The position numbers and the translations under genes were made by a program. DNA of 64,000 bases from Nostoc sp. HK-01 (GTDB taxonomy: Bacteria > Cyanobacteriota > Cyanobacteriia > Cyanobacteriales > Nostocaceae): NCBI GenBank assembly GCA_003990705.1, contig AP018318.1:6242001-6306000 (forward strand), in the 5' to 3' direction. Within the stretch, counting starts at the first letter, position 1. Each line of letters starts with the position of its first letter. The notes under the pieces are model-generated. The model did not search any database. It was not told the DNA's origin and saw nothing but the letters and a program-made list of their open reading frames with translations. Positions 8,386 to 15,739 of this stretch are shown here, in pieces.

Positions 8386-8711
8386 TGATCTACCTGCTGT
8401 CTTGCTACTTTAGCCGCTATGAGTTTGTTATACAAATCAGGATCGCTGGCTTGAAGAGGTTGAGGCATAGAATCCAATGCTGCTTCTTCTGCTGCTAAGT
8501 AAGTATCGATTTCAGTACGATTCGCTAGATAAAACGCGATCGCTCCATAAACCTGTTCAAGTGTCAACAACGGAAAAGACTGAACAATACTTTCAGGTGA
8601 TAACCCTTTCCGAAAAGCGTAGACAATTGAGTCAAGAGAAATCCGAGTTCCTTCTACCCAATAAGCATCGTTGCGATACTCTATGTAAGATTTAGGTGCT
8701 AAGACTGGCAT
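8382..8711 (-). CDS. DUF433 antitoxin
   Basis: A 109-residue DUF433 protein with the winged-helix-like core: YIEYRNDAYWVEGTRISLDS, IVYAFRKGLSPESIVQSFPL and LTLEQVYGAIAFYLANR. Members act as antitoxins for PIN-like DUF5615 toxins. The C-terminal tail (LQASDPDLYNKLIAAKVARQ) is presumably the toxin-binding part. Its toxin partner on the same strand is truncated, so this is a lone antitoxin at present. Confidence 0.88.
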   Translation of the reverse strand: MPVLAPKSYIEYRNDAYWVEGTRISLDSIVYAFRKGLSPESIVQSFPLLTLEQVYGAIAFYLANRTEIDTYLAAEEAALDSMPQPLQASDPDLYNKLIAAKVARQQVDQ

Positions 8712-8921
8712 AAATTTACTTTTTCGATATGGCGATCGCCTGATTATGTCATAGCAAAGATATCGAATATTGATTTGATTGTAATGAACTTCATTCTGCT
8801 TACCTCACGCTGATGCACAACGTTTCCTTTCAGCCGATGCATACAACCTTGCTAAAGCACAAGTGGCTTTCGGCAGTCCGCTGCCAAGGGGTTATTATAC
8901 CATGTGATTACTATTCGCGAC

Positions 8922-9755
8922 TTATTCAGGAATTGGTTCAAAAAGTATTCTCCAAGTAGTTTTACAATCTGAGCAAACTCCCATACGATTCATGCCTCCA
9001 ACTATTTGACGATAGGAAATTGCATAATTATTTGAGTGGCACACAGGACAGACAAATTGGGGAAGAGAAGAAACTATAAATGCTGGCAAGGCTTCTGACT
9101 GAGGCAGAAGAATATTAATTAGCTGATTAAGATCATGAAAAAAATTGATGGCGAATCTTTTTGATTCAGCTTCACTTTGTAAATCTGCATTTAGCCGATC
9201 TAATCTATTCTTTTCCGAGAAGTCCTTTGTGTTAGCAGTACAAAAATAAACATCTCCCTTATCAAGGTACTCAAGAATTGATAACCAGAGTAAGCAATCT
9301 CCTACACTGCTTCTCTCAGAACTGGCAGGAGGAAGATGGTTTAAGCATCGATTTGCCGCCTCATTCATTAGATGAGAAGTAGCTGCTTGCTCTGCATCCC
9401 GAAACAAATTATTAATAATGTCTCTATTCGTAGGTAAACTATCTCCTAATCCACCCAGAGTTGCTTCTGCTTTCTGCTTTAACTGATTTAATTCATTAAT
9501 TGCAGAATCTTGATTTAGGAAAATATTCTTAAATGTTCTATACGACTCACCTAGATTCTTCTGATACTTACTTTTGAAGGATTCCAATGTTTGTGTATCA
9601 TTACGCTGAAATTCAGTTTTCACTGATTCAGGAATTACAAGCTGACAATCACTAGAGGATACAATTCTAGACAGAGAAGAGAGTTGTGAGAAATGTTTAG
9701 GTTCATTTGCCAAGTTTATCCAAATATTAGTATCAAGCAAAACAAATTTAGTCAT
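8922..9755 (-). CDS. PIN-domain protein with C-terminal zinc ribbon
   Basis: About 277 residues from ATG 9755, with GAGG upstream. The N-terminus MTKFVLLDTNIWINLANEPK is a PIN-domain start with the first catalytic Asp (Asp8); PESVKTEF supplies the conserved Glu, and DCLLWLSILEYL followed by VYFCTANTKDF supplies later acidic positions, as in the PIN_8 (DUF4935) group. Residues ~85-125 form a Gln/Lys/Glu-rich helical insertion. The C-terminus has two CxxC pairs (FVCPVCHSNNY and GVCSDCKTTW), a zinc ribbon that may bind RNA or a partner. No antitoxin gene is adjacent. A ribonuclease role is likely from the family; the target is unknown. Confidence 0.82.
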   Translation of the reverse strand: MTKFVLLDTNIWINLANEPKHFSQLSSLSRIVSSSDCQLVIPESVKTEFQRNDTQTLESFKSKYQKNLGESYRTFKNIFLNQDSAINELNQLKQKAEATLGGLGDSLPTNRDIINNLFRDAEQAATSHLMNEAANRCLNHLPPASSERSSVGDCLLWLSILEYLDKGDVYFCTANTKDFSEKNRLDRLNADLQSEAESKRFAINFFHDLNQLINILLPQSEALPAFIVSSLPQFVCPVCHSNNYAISYRQIVGGMNRMGVCSDCKTTWRILFEPIPE

Positions 9756-9925
9756 TATATAGTGATACCTCTTTTTAACTCCATAACTAAAACTCAAACC
9801 TATTTAAACTTTGTATTTTATAGGAATTATTGAGATGCATCCCCACCTAAGACTAAGCGGCCTAACTATAGCGATCGCACGATAATCTAATAAAACAATT
9901 CAAAGCGATCGCTCTCAGTATTGGA

Positions 9926-10160
9926 CTAAAACTGCCAATTCAGTTGTACTCCCACAACATCAACTGAGCTTTCAAATTCATCTCTAACTGTACCTGTTGT
10001 AGCGCTGGACTGGTTGATGGGCCTGTACTTCTGCGAAAACATGACTATAGGCAACATCAAGGCTGAATTATTTAGAAGGACGGTAACTAGCACCAACTCC
10101 AACCAAAGTGCGATCACCTGTTGGTAATCTTGCAGTTACAAATTCGTCTTTAATGAGGCT
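9926..10160 (-). pseudogene. Remnant of a FadL-family outer-membrane transport protein
   Basis: The last ~75 codons of a FadL/Toluene_X-type porin can be read only by crossing frames: DEFVTARLPTGDRTLVGVGA, SYRPSK, an in-frame TAA, then FSLDVAYSHVFAEVQ, a frame change near 10020, and INQSSATTGTVRDEFESSVD followed by VVGVQLNWQF and stop. Ending in an aromatic Phe is typical of beta-barrel proteins. There is no room for the ~400-residue N-terminal part before the RNase gene, so this is a 3' remnant with at least one stop and one frameshift. Confidence 0.75.
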
Positions 10161-10197
10161 AAAAATTATTACCTTATCCATATTGAGAAAGTGAAAA

Positions 10198-12258
10198 TTA
10201 ATTAGCCGCAGACTGAGCTTCTTGATACATAATTTCCTGAAACTGGATCATGTCTTTTTGCGGATCTGAGATACTAACTTTCACTAATAACTGTTCACCT
10301 AATGTCGCAGAACGTTTAAAAATCATTGGTAACTGCAAGCCCAAATCTTCTAATAAAATTAGTGCTAAGTTACTGTCTTCTCGCAACCACATTAAAACTG
10401 TGACTGACCAAACTTGCTCTGGATGACGACGGAGATATTCTAAAGCCCAATATCTATTAGTTTGTCGTTCCACCATTGTTACTTCTTGGGTAATGGTAGA
10501 GACAGTCATCATCACTTCTTTGAGTTGGTCAGCGGAAAATGGCAAAACTTCACCCCGCAAGTGGGCTTTGAGTTGAAAATGGGTGAGTAAATCACTGTAG
10601 CGACGGATGGGAGAAGTTGCTTGAGTATAGGTATCTAAACCCAAACCTGCGTGGCGTAATGGGGTGATGCTCATTTCACTTTTGGGCATACACCGCCGCA
10701 TTGCACAAGCACGGACGAACCCGGCTGGTAGCTGAATTAATTCTTCTTCTGGCGGTAATTCTGGTTGTGGCTGACCGCGAAAGGGTAAGGGTATGTTATG
10801 AGTTTTACCGTAACGGGCGGCTACTTCACCAGCAAGAATCATCATTTCTGCCACGAGTTGCCGCGATGAGGAATCATCTAAAATATCAATACTAATATCG
10901 TCGCCTTTGACTTTAATCATCGCCTCCGGCATATTAATGCTGATGGCTCCTTGGTTGTAACGCCAAGACTTACGTTTTTTTGCCCAAGTCGCGATCGCTT
11001 CAATTTCTGGTTCAGCTTGCACGCCTATTTGCACCATCTCATCCACATCTTCATAAGTGAGGCGATAAGTTGGTTTAATCAAGCTGGCATGAATGCTGTA
11101 ATCTTCTACTGCTCCATTGCTATCTAAAATAATTCCAAAGCTTAGAGCGCAACAAATTTTCCCCTGTACCAAACTCATCGGCCCAGTCGCCAATATTTCT
11201 GGGAACATAGGAACCATACCTGTGGGCAAATAAACCGTACTTCCCCGCTTTCTGGCTTCTAAATCTAGGTCATCTTCTGGTTCTAACCAACGCGTCGGGT
11301 CAGCAATATGTACCCATAATCTTTCTCTACCATCAGAAAGTGATTCCCAACTCAGACCATCATCTATCTCAGTTGTGCTTTCATCATCAATTGTGTAAAC
11401 CTTCAGATGAGTCAAATCTAGGCGATTTGTATCTAAGTCTGTTGTTGGGGAATCCAAACGCTGTTGCGCCACTTCTAATACCTTGCTAGGAAACTGAACT
11501 GGAATTGACGAACGACGCAGGAACAAGTTTTCATAAGGACTCCACCAGCCCAGGTCTATTAATAATTGAAAAGCTCCTTGAGGGGTGGCCGGCCGCCCCA
11601 GCATATTCATCGTTTCTAAGACTGGTGCTGGAGGAGGGTAAGCCCTCGCCAGGGCATCATATTTTACTCCCTCCCGCACAATATCAGCCATTAAGGCTGC
11701 GTATTTTTCTAATGCTTCTAGGCGATGGCGATCGTGCCGTTGCCATTCTACCGCTTCACCTTTGAGTGCTTCTTCTACCCGCACTAAAAATTCTTGCTGT
11801 CCCTTAGCTTTGAGGGTTTCTACTTCTATTTGGTGTTTCCGTTCTGCTACTTGAGCCGTTGTGCGCGGTTCGTAAGCATCACCTTTTTGCTTGAAGTAGA
11901 GTTTATCATCTGATAACAAGCAATGGGCTGCATAACAAGGGGCTGGTTCTGATTCGGAAAACAGCAGATTCGCCATTTGCGCTGGTGTGACTGCCTCTGA
12001 GTCCTCCACCAATAATTCCCAAGCCACTTCTAAACTAGATGGGTCTAAATAAGGCTTGATTTCTTCTAGAAATTTAGGAATTTCAGCGGACTTATAGGTT
12101 TGTCCGTTAACTGTATATGTAATTTGTCTCGGCGCGAGGCTGTGGGATTGACCGCGTTCATCTACCACAAACCAACGGGTCTTTCCATCTGGACGATCTA
12201 CCACACCCAGACGGCGATCGCCTTGAACCCTAAATTCAACTAGCGTCCCCTTCTCCAC
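10198..12258 (-). CDS. rnb: RNase II/R-family 3'-5' exoribonuclease
   Basis: A 686-residue RNB-domain exoribonuclease, which degrades RNA processively from the 3' end. The catalytic motif is TIDDESTTEIDDGLSW (acidic Mg-binding residues), followed by LWVHIADPTRWLEPEDDLDL and GSTVYLPTGMVPMFP, and the C-terminal signature TSPIRRYSDLLTHFQLKAHL. The N-terminal ~250 residues are less conserved, and the C-terminal ~60 residues look like a reduced S1-type domain. The start is GTG 12258 with GAGAG upstream. Not part of an obvious operon; rpsR lies 212 bp upstream on the same strand. Confidence 0.93.
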   Translation of the reverse strand: MEKGTLVEFRVQGDRRLGVVDRPDGKTRWFVVDERGQSHSLAPRQITYTVNGQTYKSAEIPKFLEEIKPYLDPSSLEVAWELLVEDSEAVTPAQMANLLFSESEPAPCYAAHCLLSDDKLYFKQKGDAYEPRTTAQVAERKHQIEVETLKAKGQQEFLVRVEEALKGEAVEWQRHDRHRLEALEKYAALMADIVREGVKYDALARAYPPPAPVLETMNMLGRPATPQGAFQLLIDLGWWSPYENLFLRRSSIPVQFPSKVLEVAQQRLDSPTTDLDTNRLDLTHLKVYTIDDESTTEIDDGLSWESLSDGRERLWVHIADPTRWLEPEDDLDLEARKRGSTVYLPTGMVPMFPEILATGPMSLVQGKICCALSFGIILDSNGAVEDYSIHASLIKPTYRLTYEDVDEMVQIGVQAEPEIEAIATWAKKRKSWRYNQGAISINMPEAMIKVKGDDISIDILDDSSSRQLVAEMMILAGEVAARYGKTHNIPLPFRGQPQPELPPEEELIQLPAGFVRACAMRRCMPKSEMSITPLRHAGLGLDTYTQATSPIRRYSDLLTHFQLKAHLRGEVLPFSADQLKEVMMTVSTITQEVTMVERQTNRYWALEYLRRHPEQVWSVTVLMWLREDSNLALILLEDLGLQLPMIFKRSATLGEQLLVKVSISDPQKDMIQFQEIMYQEAQSAAN

Positions 12259-12277
12259 AACTCTCGCACTCTTATAA

Positions 12278-12467
12278 TTTTAGATTTTAGATTTCGGATT
12301 TTAGATTTAATAACTAGTATTAAATCTGGAATCCTAAGAATTTTATGTAGGAACCAATTTTACACTTTAATTATTCAGATTTGAGATTTTGGACTGGAAT
12401 TATAAAGCCAATTTTTGTAATTAGCTGTTCCTGTTAATCCAAAATCTAAAATCTAAAATTTAAAATT
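12278..12467. repeat. AATCTAAA-type heptamer repeats in inverted arrangement
   Basis: Between the RNase gene and rpsR, 12278-12309 is built of TTTTAGA-like heptamers and 12438-12467 is built of the reverse complement (AAAATCTAAAATCT), with degenerate copies between. The two blocks could pair as a long, weak, AU-rich stem. Short heptanucleotide repeats of this kind are typical of Nostocales; a related patch lies at 24506-24530. Confidence 0.7.
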
Positions 12468-12470
12468 GAC

Positions 12471-12686
12471 TTAGCCTTCAGCGTTGATGAATGGCAACAG
12501 TGCTACAATCCGCGCCCGTTTAATTGCTAATGTTAGCTCTCGCTGTTGCTGACAAGTCAGCCCAGTAATCCGGCGAGGTAATATTTTGCCTCGTTCGGTA
12601 ATGAACTTACGCAATAAATCAACATCTTTGTAATCGATTGGCTCTCCTGGCTTAATTGGAGACAGACGACGACGATAGTAACTCAT
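12471..12686 (-). CDS. rpsR: 30S ribosomal protein S18
   Basis: A 71-residue S18 protein of the small-subunit platform: [40 protein letters not shown], and [19 protein letters not shown]. Full length for cyanobacteria. It follows rpmG after 2 bp, the usual rpmG-rpsR pair in cyanobacteria and plastids, so the two are surely co-transcribed. Confidence 0.98.
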   Translation of the reverse strand: MSYYRRRLSPIKPGEPIDYKDVDLLRKFITERGKILPRRITGLTCQQQRELTLAIKRARIVALLPFINAEG

Positions 12687-12688
12687 CT

Positions 12689-12883
12689 TTACTTGATTTC
12701 CTTGTGAACGGTATGTTTGTTGCAGTGGGTACAGAACTTGTTGAGTTCTAAACGGTTGGTCGTATTACGACGGTTCTTCATGGTGGTATACCGGGACACA
12801 CCAGGAGAACGCTTGTCAGGATTGCTACGACACTCGGTACATTCTAGTGTCACAATTATGCGGACACCTTTACTCTTAGCCAT
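12689..12883 (-). CDS. rpmG: 50S ribosomal protein L33
   Basis: A 64-residue L33 protein: [20 protein letters not shown], then [20 protein letters not shown] and [12 protein letters not shown]. The cysteine pairs CTEC and CTHC form the zinc-binding site, so this is the Cys-containing (zinc) form of L33. It is the first gene of the rpmG-rpsR pair. Confidence 0.98.
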   Translation of the reverse strand: MAKSKGVRIIVTLECTECRSNPDKRSPGVSRYTTMKNRRNTTNRLELNKFCTHCNKHTVHKEIK

Positions 12884-12927
12884 AATCTTACAAACAGTTA
12901 AGCCTGAAGAGAAATTTACACAAATGA

Positions 12928-13485
12928 CTATCTTCGCACATTTCGTTGCAAAGTATCAACTAAACGCTTGATTTTTATATCGAGCGAGTAGCCCCGACGC
13001 GACGAAACTATAAAAGTTCTGGCGTAACGGTCATGCAAAGCCTGCCGTAACTGGGTATCAGAGAAAGCTGCACCACAGTCTATTGCTAGAGGAAGCAATA
13101 GCAGTATAGCAGTGGGATTAGCTCGAATGTTGCCGAGGGCGATCGAGACCAACAAAGCACCAAAGCCAATTATAGCTTCTCGCTTCACCAGTGCCAGCAA
13201 CTGGGGAATTCTCCCCACGACTTGGCCATTTTCCACTTCTAAGATTTTCAAGTCAAAAGCCCAGCGCCCTAAACTTTGCCCTCGATTGTTAAATACCACA
13301 ACCACCCGCAAAATCAGCCAACAAAAGATAAAAACTAAAATTTGAACGAATTGAATACCGAAACTATTACTACCAAATAACGAACTGATTAACCAAGCAC
13401 CCAAGAAATCCAGCCCCAAAGCCATACCGCGCCGCCAAATCTCAGCTTTGGGATAGTGTTTTTGCGGAATCCTTTCGATAGTCAT
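12928..13485 (-). CDS. RDD-family membrane protein
   Basis: A 185-residue RDD-domain membrane protein. The domain starts with [20 protein letters not shown] (here the family's R-D-D becomes R...D in the first helix) and contains the family motif [16 protein letters not shown]. Three hydrophobic segments are visible at roughly residues 22-42, 45-65 and 108-135. The C-terminus is basic ([20 protein letters not shown]). Function is not established for most of the family; some members relate to ion exchange. It is divergent from moeA, with 98 bp between them. Confidence 0.85.
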   Translation of the reverse strand: MTIERIPQKHYPKAEIWRRGMALGLDFLGAWLISSLFGSNSFGIQFVQILVFIFCWLILRVVVVFNNRGQSLGRWAFDLKILEVENGQVVGRIPQLLALVKREAIIGFGALLVSIALGNIRANPTAILLLLPLAIDCGAAFSDTQLRQALHDRYARTFIVSSRRGYSLDIKIKRLVDTLQRNVRR

Positions 13486-13583
13486 ATCAATAGGTATTTT
13501 ATTTAGAGGTTGGTAAATAATCTATGCTTCTGCTTTTAATATTAAGGTGATATTTTGCAGGTGCAGTACCGGAGTCTTTCGTT

Positions 13584-14825
13584 ATGTTGCCAGTTAGCGA
13601 TGCAGAAGTAATTATTTTAAATTTGGTGCAACCGTTAGATAATCAGCAGGATATAGAAATTGTAGATTTATTGGCAGCAGGCGATCGCATTCTGGCAAAC
13701 CCCATCACCAGCCAACTAGATTTTCCCCATTGGGATAATTCGGCAATGGATGGCTACGCAGTCCGTTACGCAGATGTACAGCAAGCTAACGCCCAGCAAC
13801 CAGCTATCTTAGAAATTTTTGAGGAAATTCCCGCCGGATATCAACCTAAAATCACAATTCAACCAGGACAAGCAGCACGAATTTTTACTGGTGCGGTAAT
13901 TCCAGAGGGTGCAGATACCGTAGTGATGCAGGAGAGGACACGCCGCGAGGAAAATCGCGTTTTTATTCAAGCTGCGCCTCAACCAAAAGAATTTGTCCGC
14001 CGCAAAGCATCTTATTATCAAGCCGGAAGCCAACTTTTACCAGCAGGAATTAAATTAAAGGCGGCGGAAATTGCTGTATTAGCGGCAGCACAGTGTCCCC
14101 AAGTCAAAGTTTACCGCCGTCCGCGAGTAGCAATTTTTTCCACTGGCGATGAATTGGTGACACCAGATATACCACTACAACCAGGCCAAATTGTCGATTC
14201 TAATAATTATGCCTTGGCAACTTTGGTAAAAGAAAGTGGATCAGAACCTTTATTATTAGGCATTGTTAGAGATAATCCAGATGTTTTACGAGAAACAATT
14301 GCTTACGCCATAGCGAATGCTGATATTGTGCTTTCTTCTGGTGGCGTTTCTGTTGGTGAATATGATTATGTTGACAAAATTCTCGAAGCTTTAGCAGCAA
14401 AAATTCAGATTCGTGCTGTAGAAATGACACCAGGGAAACCTTTAACTGTGGCGAATTTTCCTAATCAAAACTCAGCAATTTACTTTGGTTTACCAGGAAA
14501 TCCTGTTTCAGCTTTAGTAACTTTTTGGAGATTTGTACAACCAGCAATTAAAAAATTGGCTGGACTTGCTGAAGGTTGGGAACCAAAATTTATAAAGGTG
14601 CGATCGCATGATGAATTACGCGCCAATGGTAAACGCGAAACTTACATTTGGGGACGTTTAAATTTAGTTAATGGCGTTTACGAATTTCATAAAGCTGGCG
14701 GTAGTCATAATTCCGGCAATTTAATTAACTTGGCTCAAAGCAATGCTTTAGCTGTTTTACCAATAGGTCAAACTTTAATTGCACCAGGAGAAGAAGTGCA
14801 AGTGTTGTTAATTGCTGGGGCGTAA
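13584..14825 (+). CDS. moeA: Molybdopterin molybdotransferase
   Basis: MoeA inserts molybdate into adenylylated molybdopterin, the last step of molybdenum cofactor synthesis, needed for nitrate reductase. Visible motifs: DFPHWDNSAMDGYAVR near the N-terminus, GEADTVVMQE-type segment (EGADTVVMQERTRR), FSTGDELVTP, the MoCF-binding SSGGVSVGEYDYV, MTPGKPLTVANFP and FGLPGNPVSALVTF. Length (413 aa) is normal. The start ATG 13584 follows GGAG at 13571. The gene is followed 3 bp later by an unrelated Rpn-family gene, so the pair may be read as one transcript. Confidence 0.96.
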   Translation: MLPVSDAEVIILNLVQPLDNQQDIEIVDLLAAGDRILANPITSQLDFPHWDNSAMDGYAVRYADVQQANAQQPAILEIFEEIPAGYQPKITIQPGQAARIFTGAVIPEGADTVVMQERTRREENRVFIQAAPQPKEFVRRKASYYQAGSQLLPAGIKLKAAEIAVLAAAQCPQVKVYRRPRVAIFSTGDELVTPDIPLQPGQIVDSNNYALATLVKESGSEPLLLGIVRDNPDVLRETIAYAIANADIVLSSGGVSVGEYDYVDKILEALAAKIQIRAVEMTPGKPLTVANFPNQNSAIYFGLPGNPVSALVTFWRFVQPAIKKLAGLAEGWEPKFIKVRSHDELRANGKRETYIWGRLNLVNGVYEFHKAGGSHNSGNLINLAQSNALAVLPIGQTLIAPGEEVQVLLIAGA

Positions 14826-14828
14826 ATT

Positions 14829-15695
14829 ATGAGCTTTGACAATGTTTGTAAAATATTAGCTGAAAAATATCCAGCAGAATTTGTTAATTGGTTACTTAAT
14901 GAAGAACCGACACAAGTTAAGGTACTGAAAACAGAATTAAGTTTAGAACCAATCCGTGCCGATTCTGTCACTTTTCTACAAACAGCCAATCGCATTTTGC
15001 ATCTCGAATTTCAAACCCGCACCATTTCAAATCCTCCACTTCCATTCAGAATGCTAGATTATTCGGTGCGGTTAATACGTCAATATAATGTTCCTGTTAC
15101 ACAAGTCGTAATTTTTTTGCAAGAGACAAATAACGAAATTGCTTTTACCGAAGAATATGTAAATGAGACAACTACTCACCGTTATCGAGTTCTACGGATG
15201 TGGGAGCAAGACTCAGTAATATTCCTTGATAACCCTGCATTATTACCTTTAGCACCATTAACACGCACAACCTCACCTCAACGGTTGTTGTCACAGGTTG
15301 CCCAGAGTCTTGCTAGAATTTCTGATAGAAATACTAGGCAAGATATTGTAGCTTACACCGAGATTTTAGCTGGGTTGAAATTTGAAAAGGGATTGATTCG
15401 TCAATTTTTAAGCGAGGATGTTATGCAAGAGTCGGTAATATATCAAGATATTTTACAGAAGGGACAACAACAGGGAAAAGAACAGGGAAAACAAGAAGAA
15501 GCCTTTCGGTTTTTGATGCGTTTGTTAACTCGACGTTTTGGTGAAATAGACTCATCGATTATTGAGCGTATTCGAGTATTATCTACTGAACAATTGGAAG
15601 TATTGGGAGAAGAATTTGTTGATTTTTCTGCAATATCTGATTTAATTACTTTGTTACAACAGCAGGAAAACTTTTTAAACGCAGAGGATCGCTGA
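14829..15695 (+). CDS. Rpn-family putative transposase/nuclease with DUF4351 tail
   Basis: A 288-residue member of the Rpn/YhgA-like group (PD-(D/E)XK fold) abundant in cyanobacteria. It begins MSFDNVCKILAEKYPAEFVN, and the core strand ILHLEFQTR carries the E-x-Q variant of the catalytic motif. Residues ~195-215 (MQESVIYQDILQKGQQQGKE) open a Gln/Glu/Lys-rich linker, and the C-terminus is a DUF4351-like helical region (RFLMRLLTRRFGEIDSSIIE). It is 3 bp after moeA. A decayed homologue lies at 61366-62147. Such proteins can cleave DNA and promote RecA-independent recombination; the role here is inferred. Confidence 0.88.
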   Translation: MSFDNVCKILAEKYPAEFVNWLLNEEPTQVKVLKTELSLEPIRADSVTFLQTANRILHLEFQTRTISNPPLPFRMLDYSVRLIRQYNVPVTQVVIFLQETNNEIAFTEEYVNETTTHRYRVLRMWEQDSVIFLDNPALLPLAPLTRTTSPQRLLSQVAQSLARISDRNTRQDIVAYTEILAGLKFEKGLIRQFLSEDVMQESVIYQDILQKGQQQGKEQGKQEEAFRFLMRLLTRRFGEIDSSIIERIRVLSTEQLEVLGEEFVDFSAISDLITLLQQQENFLNAEDR

Positions 15696-15739
15696 GGTAA
15701 ACGCAAAGGTGCGCGGAGTTTTTGTACAGGTTTTAAGTT

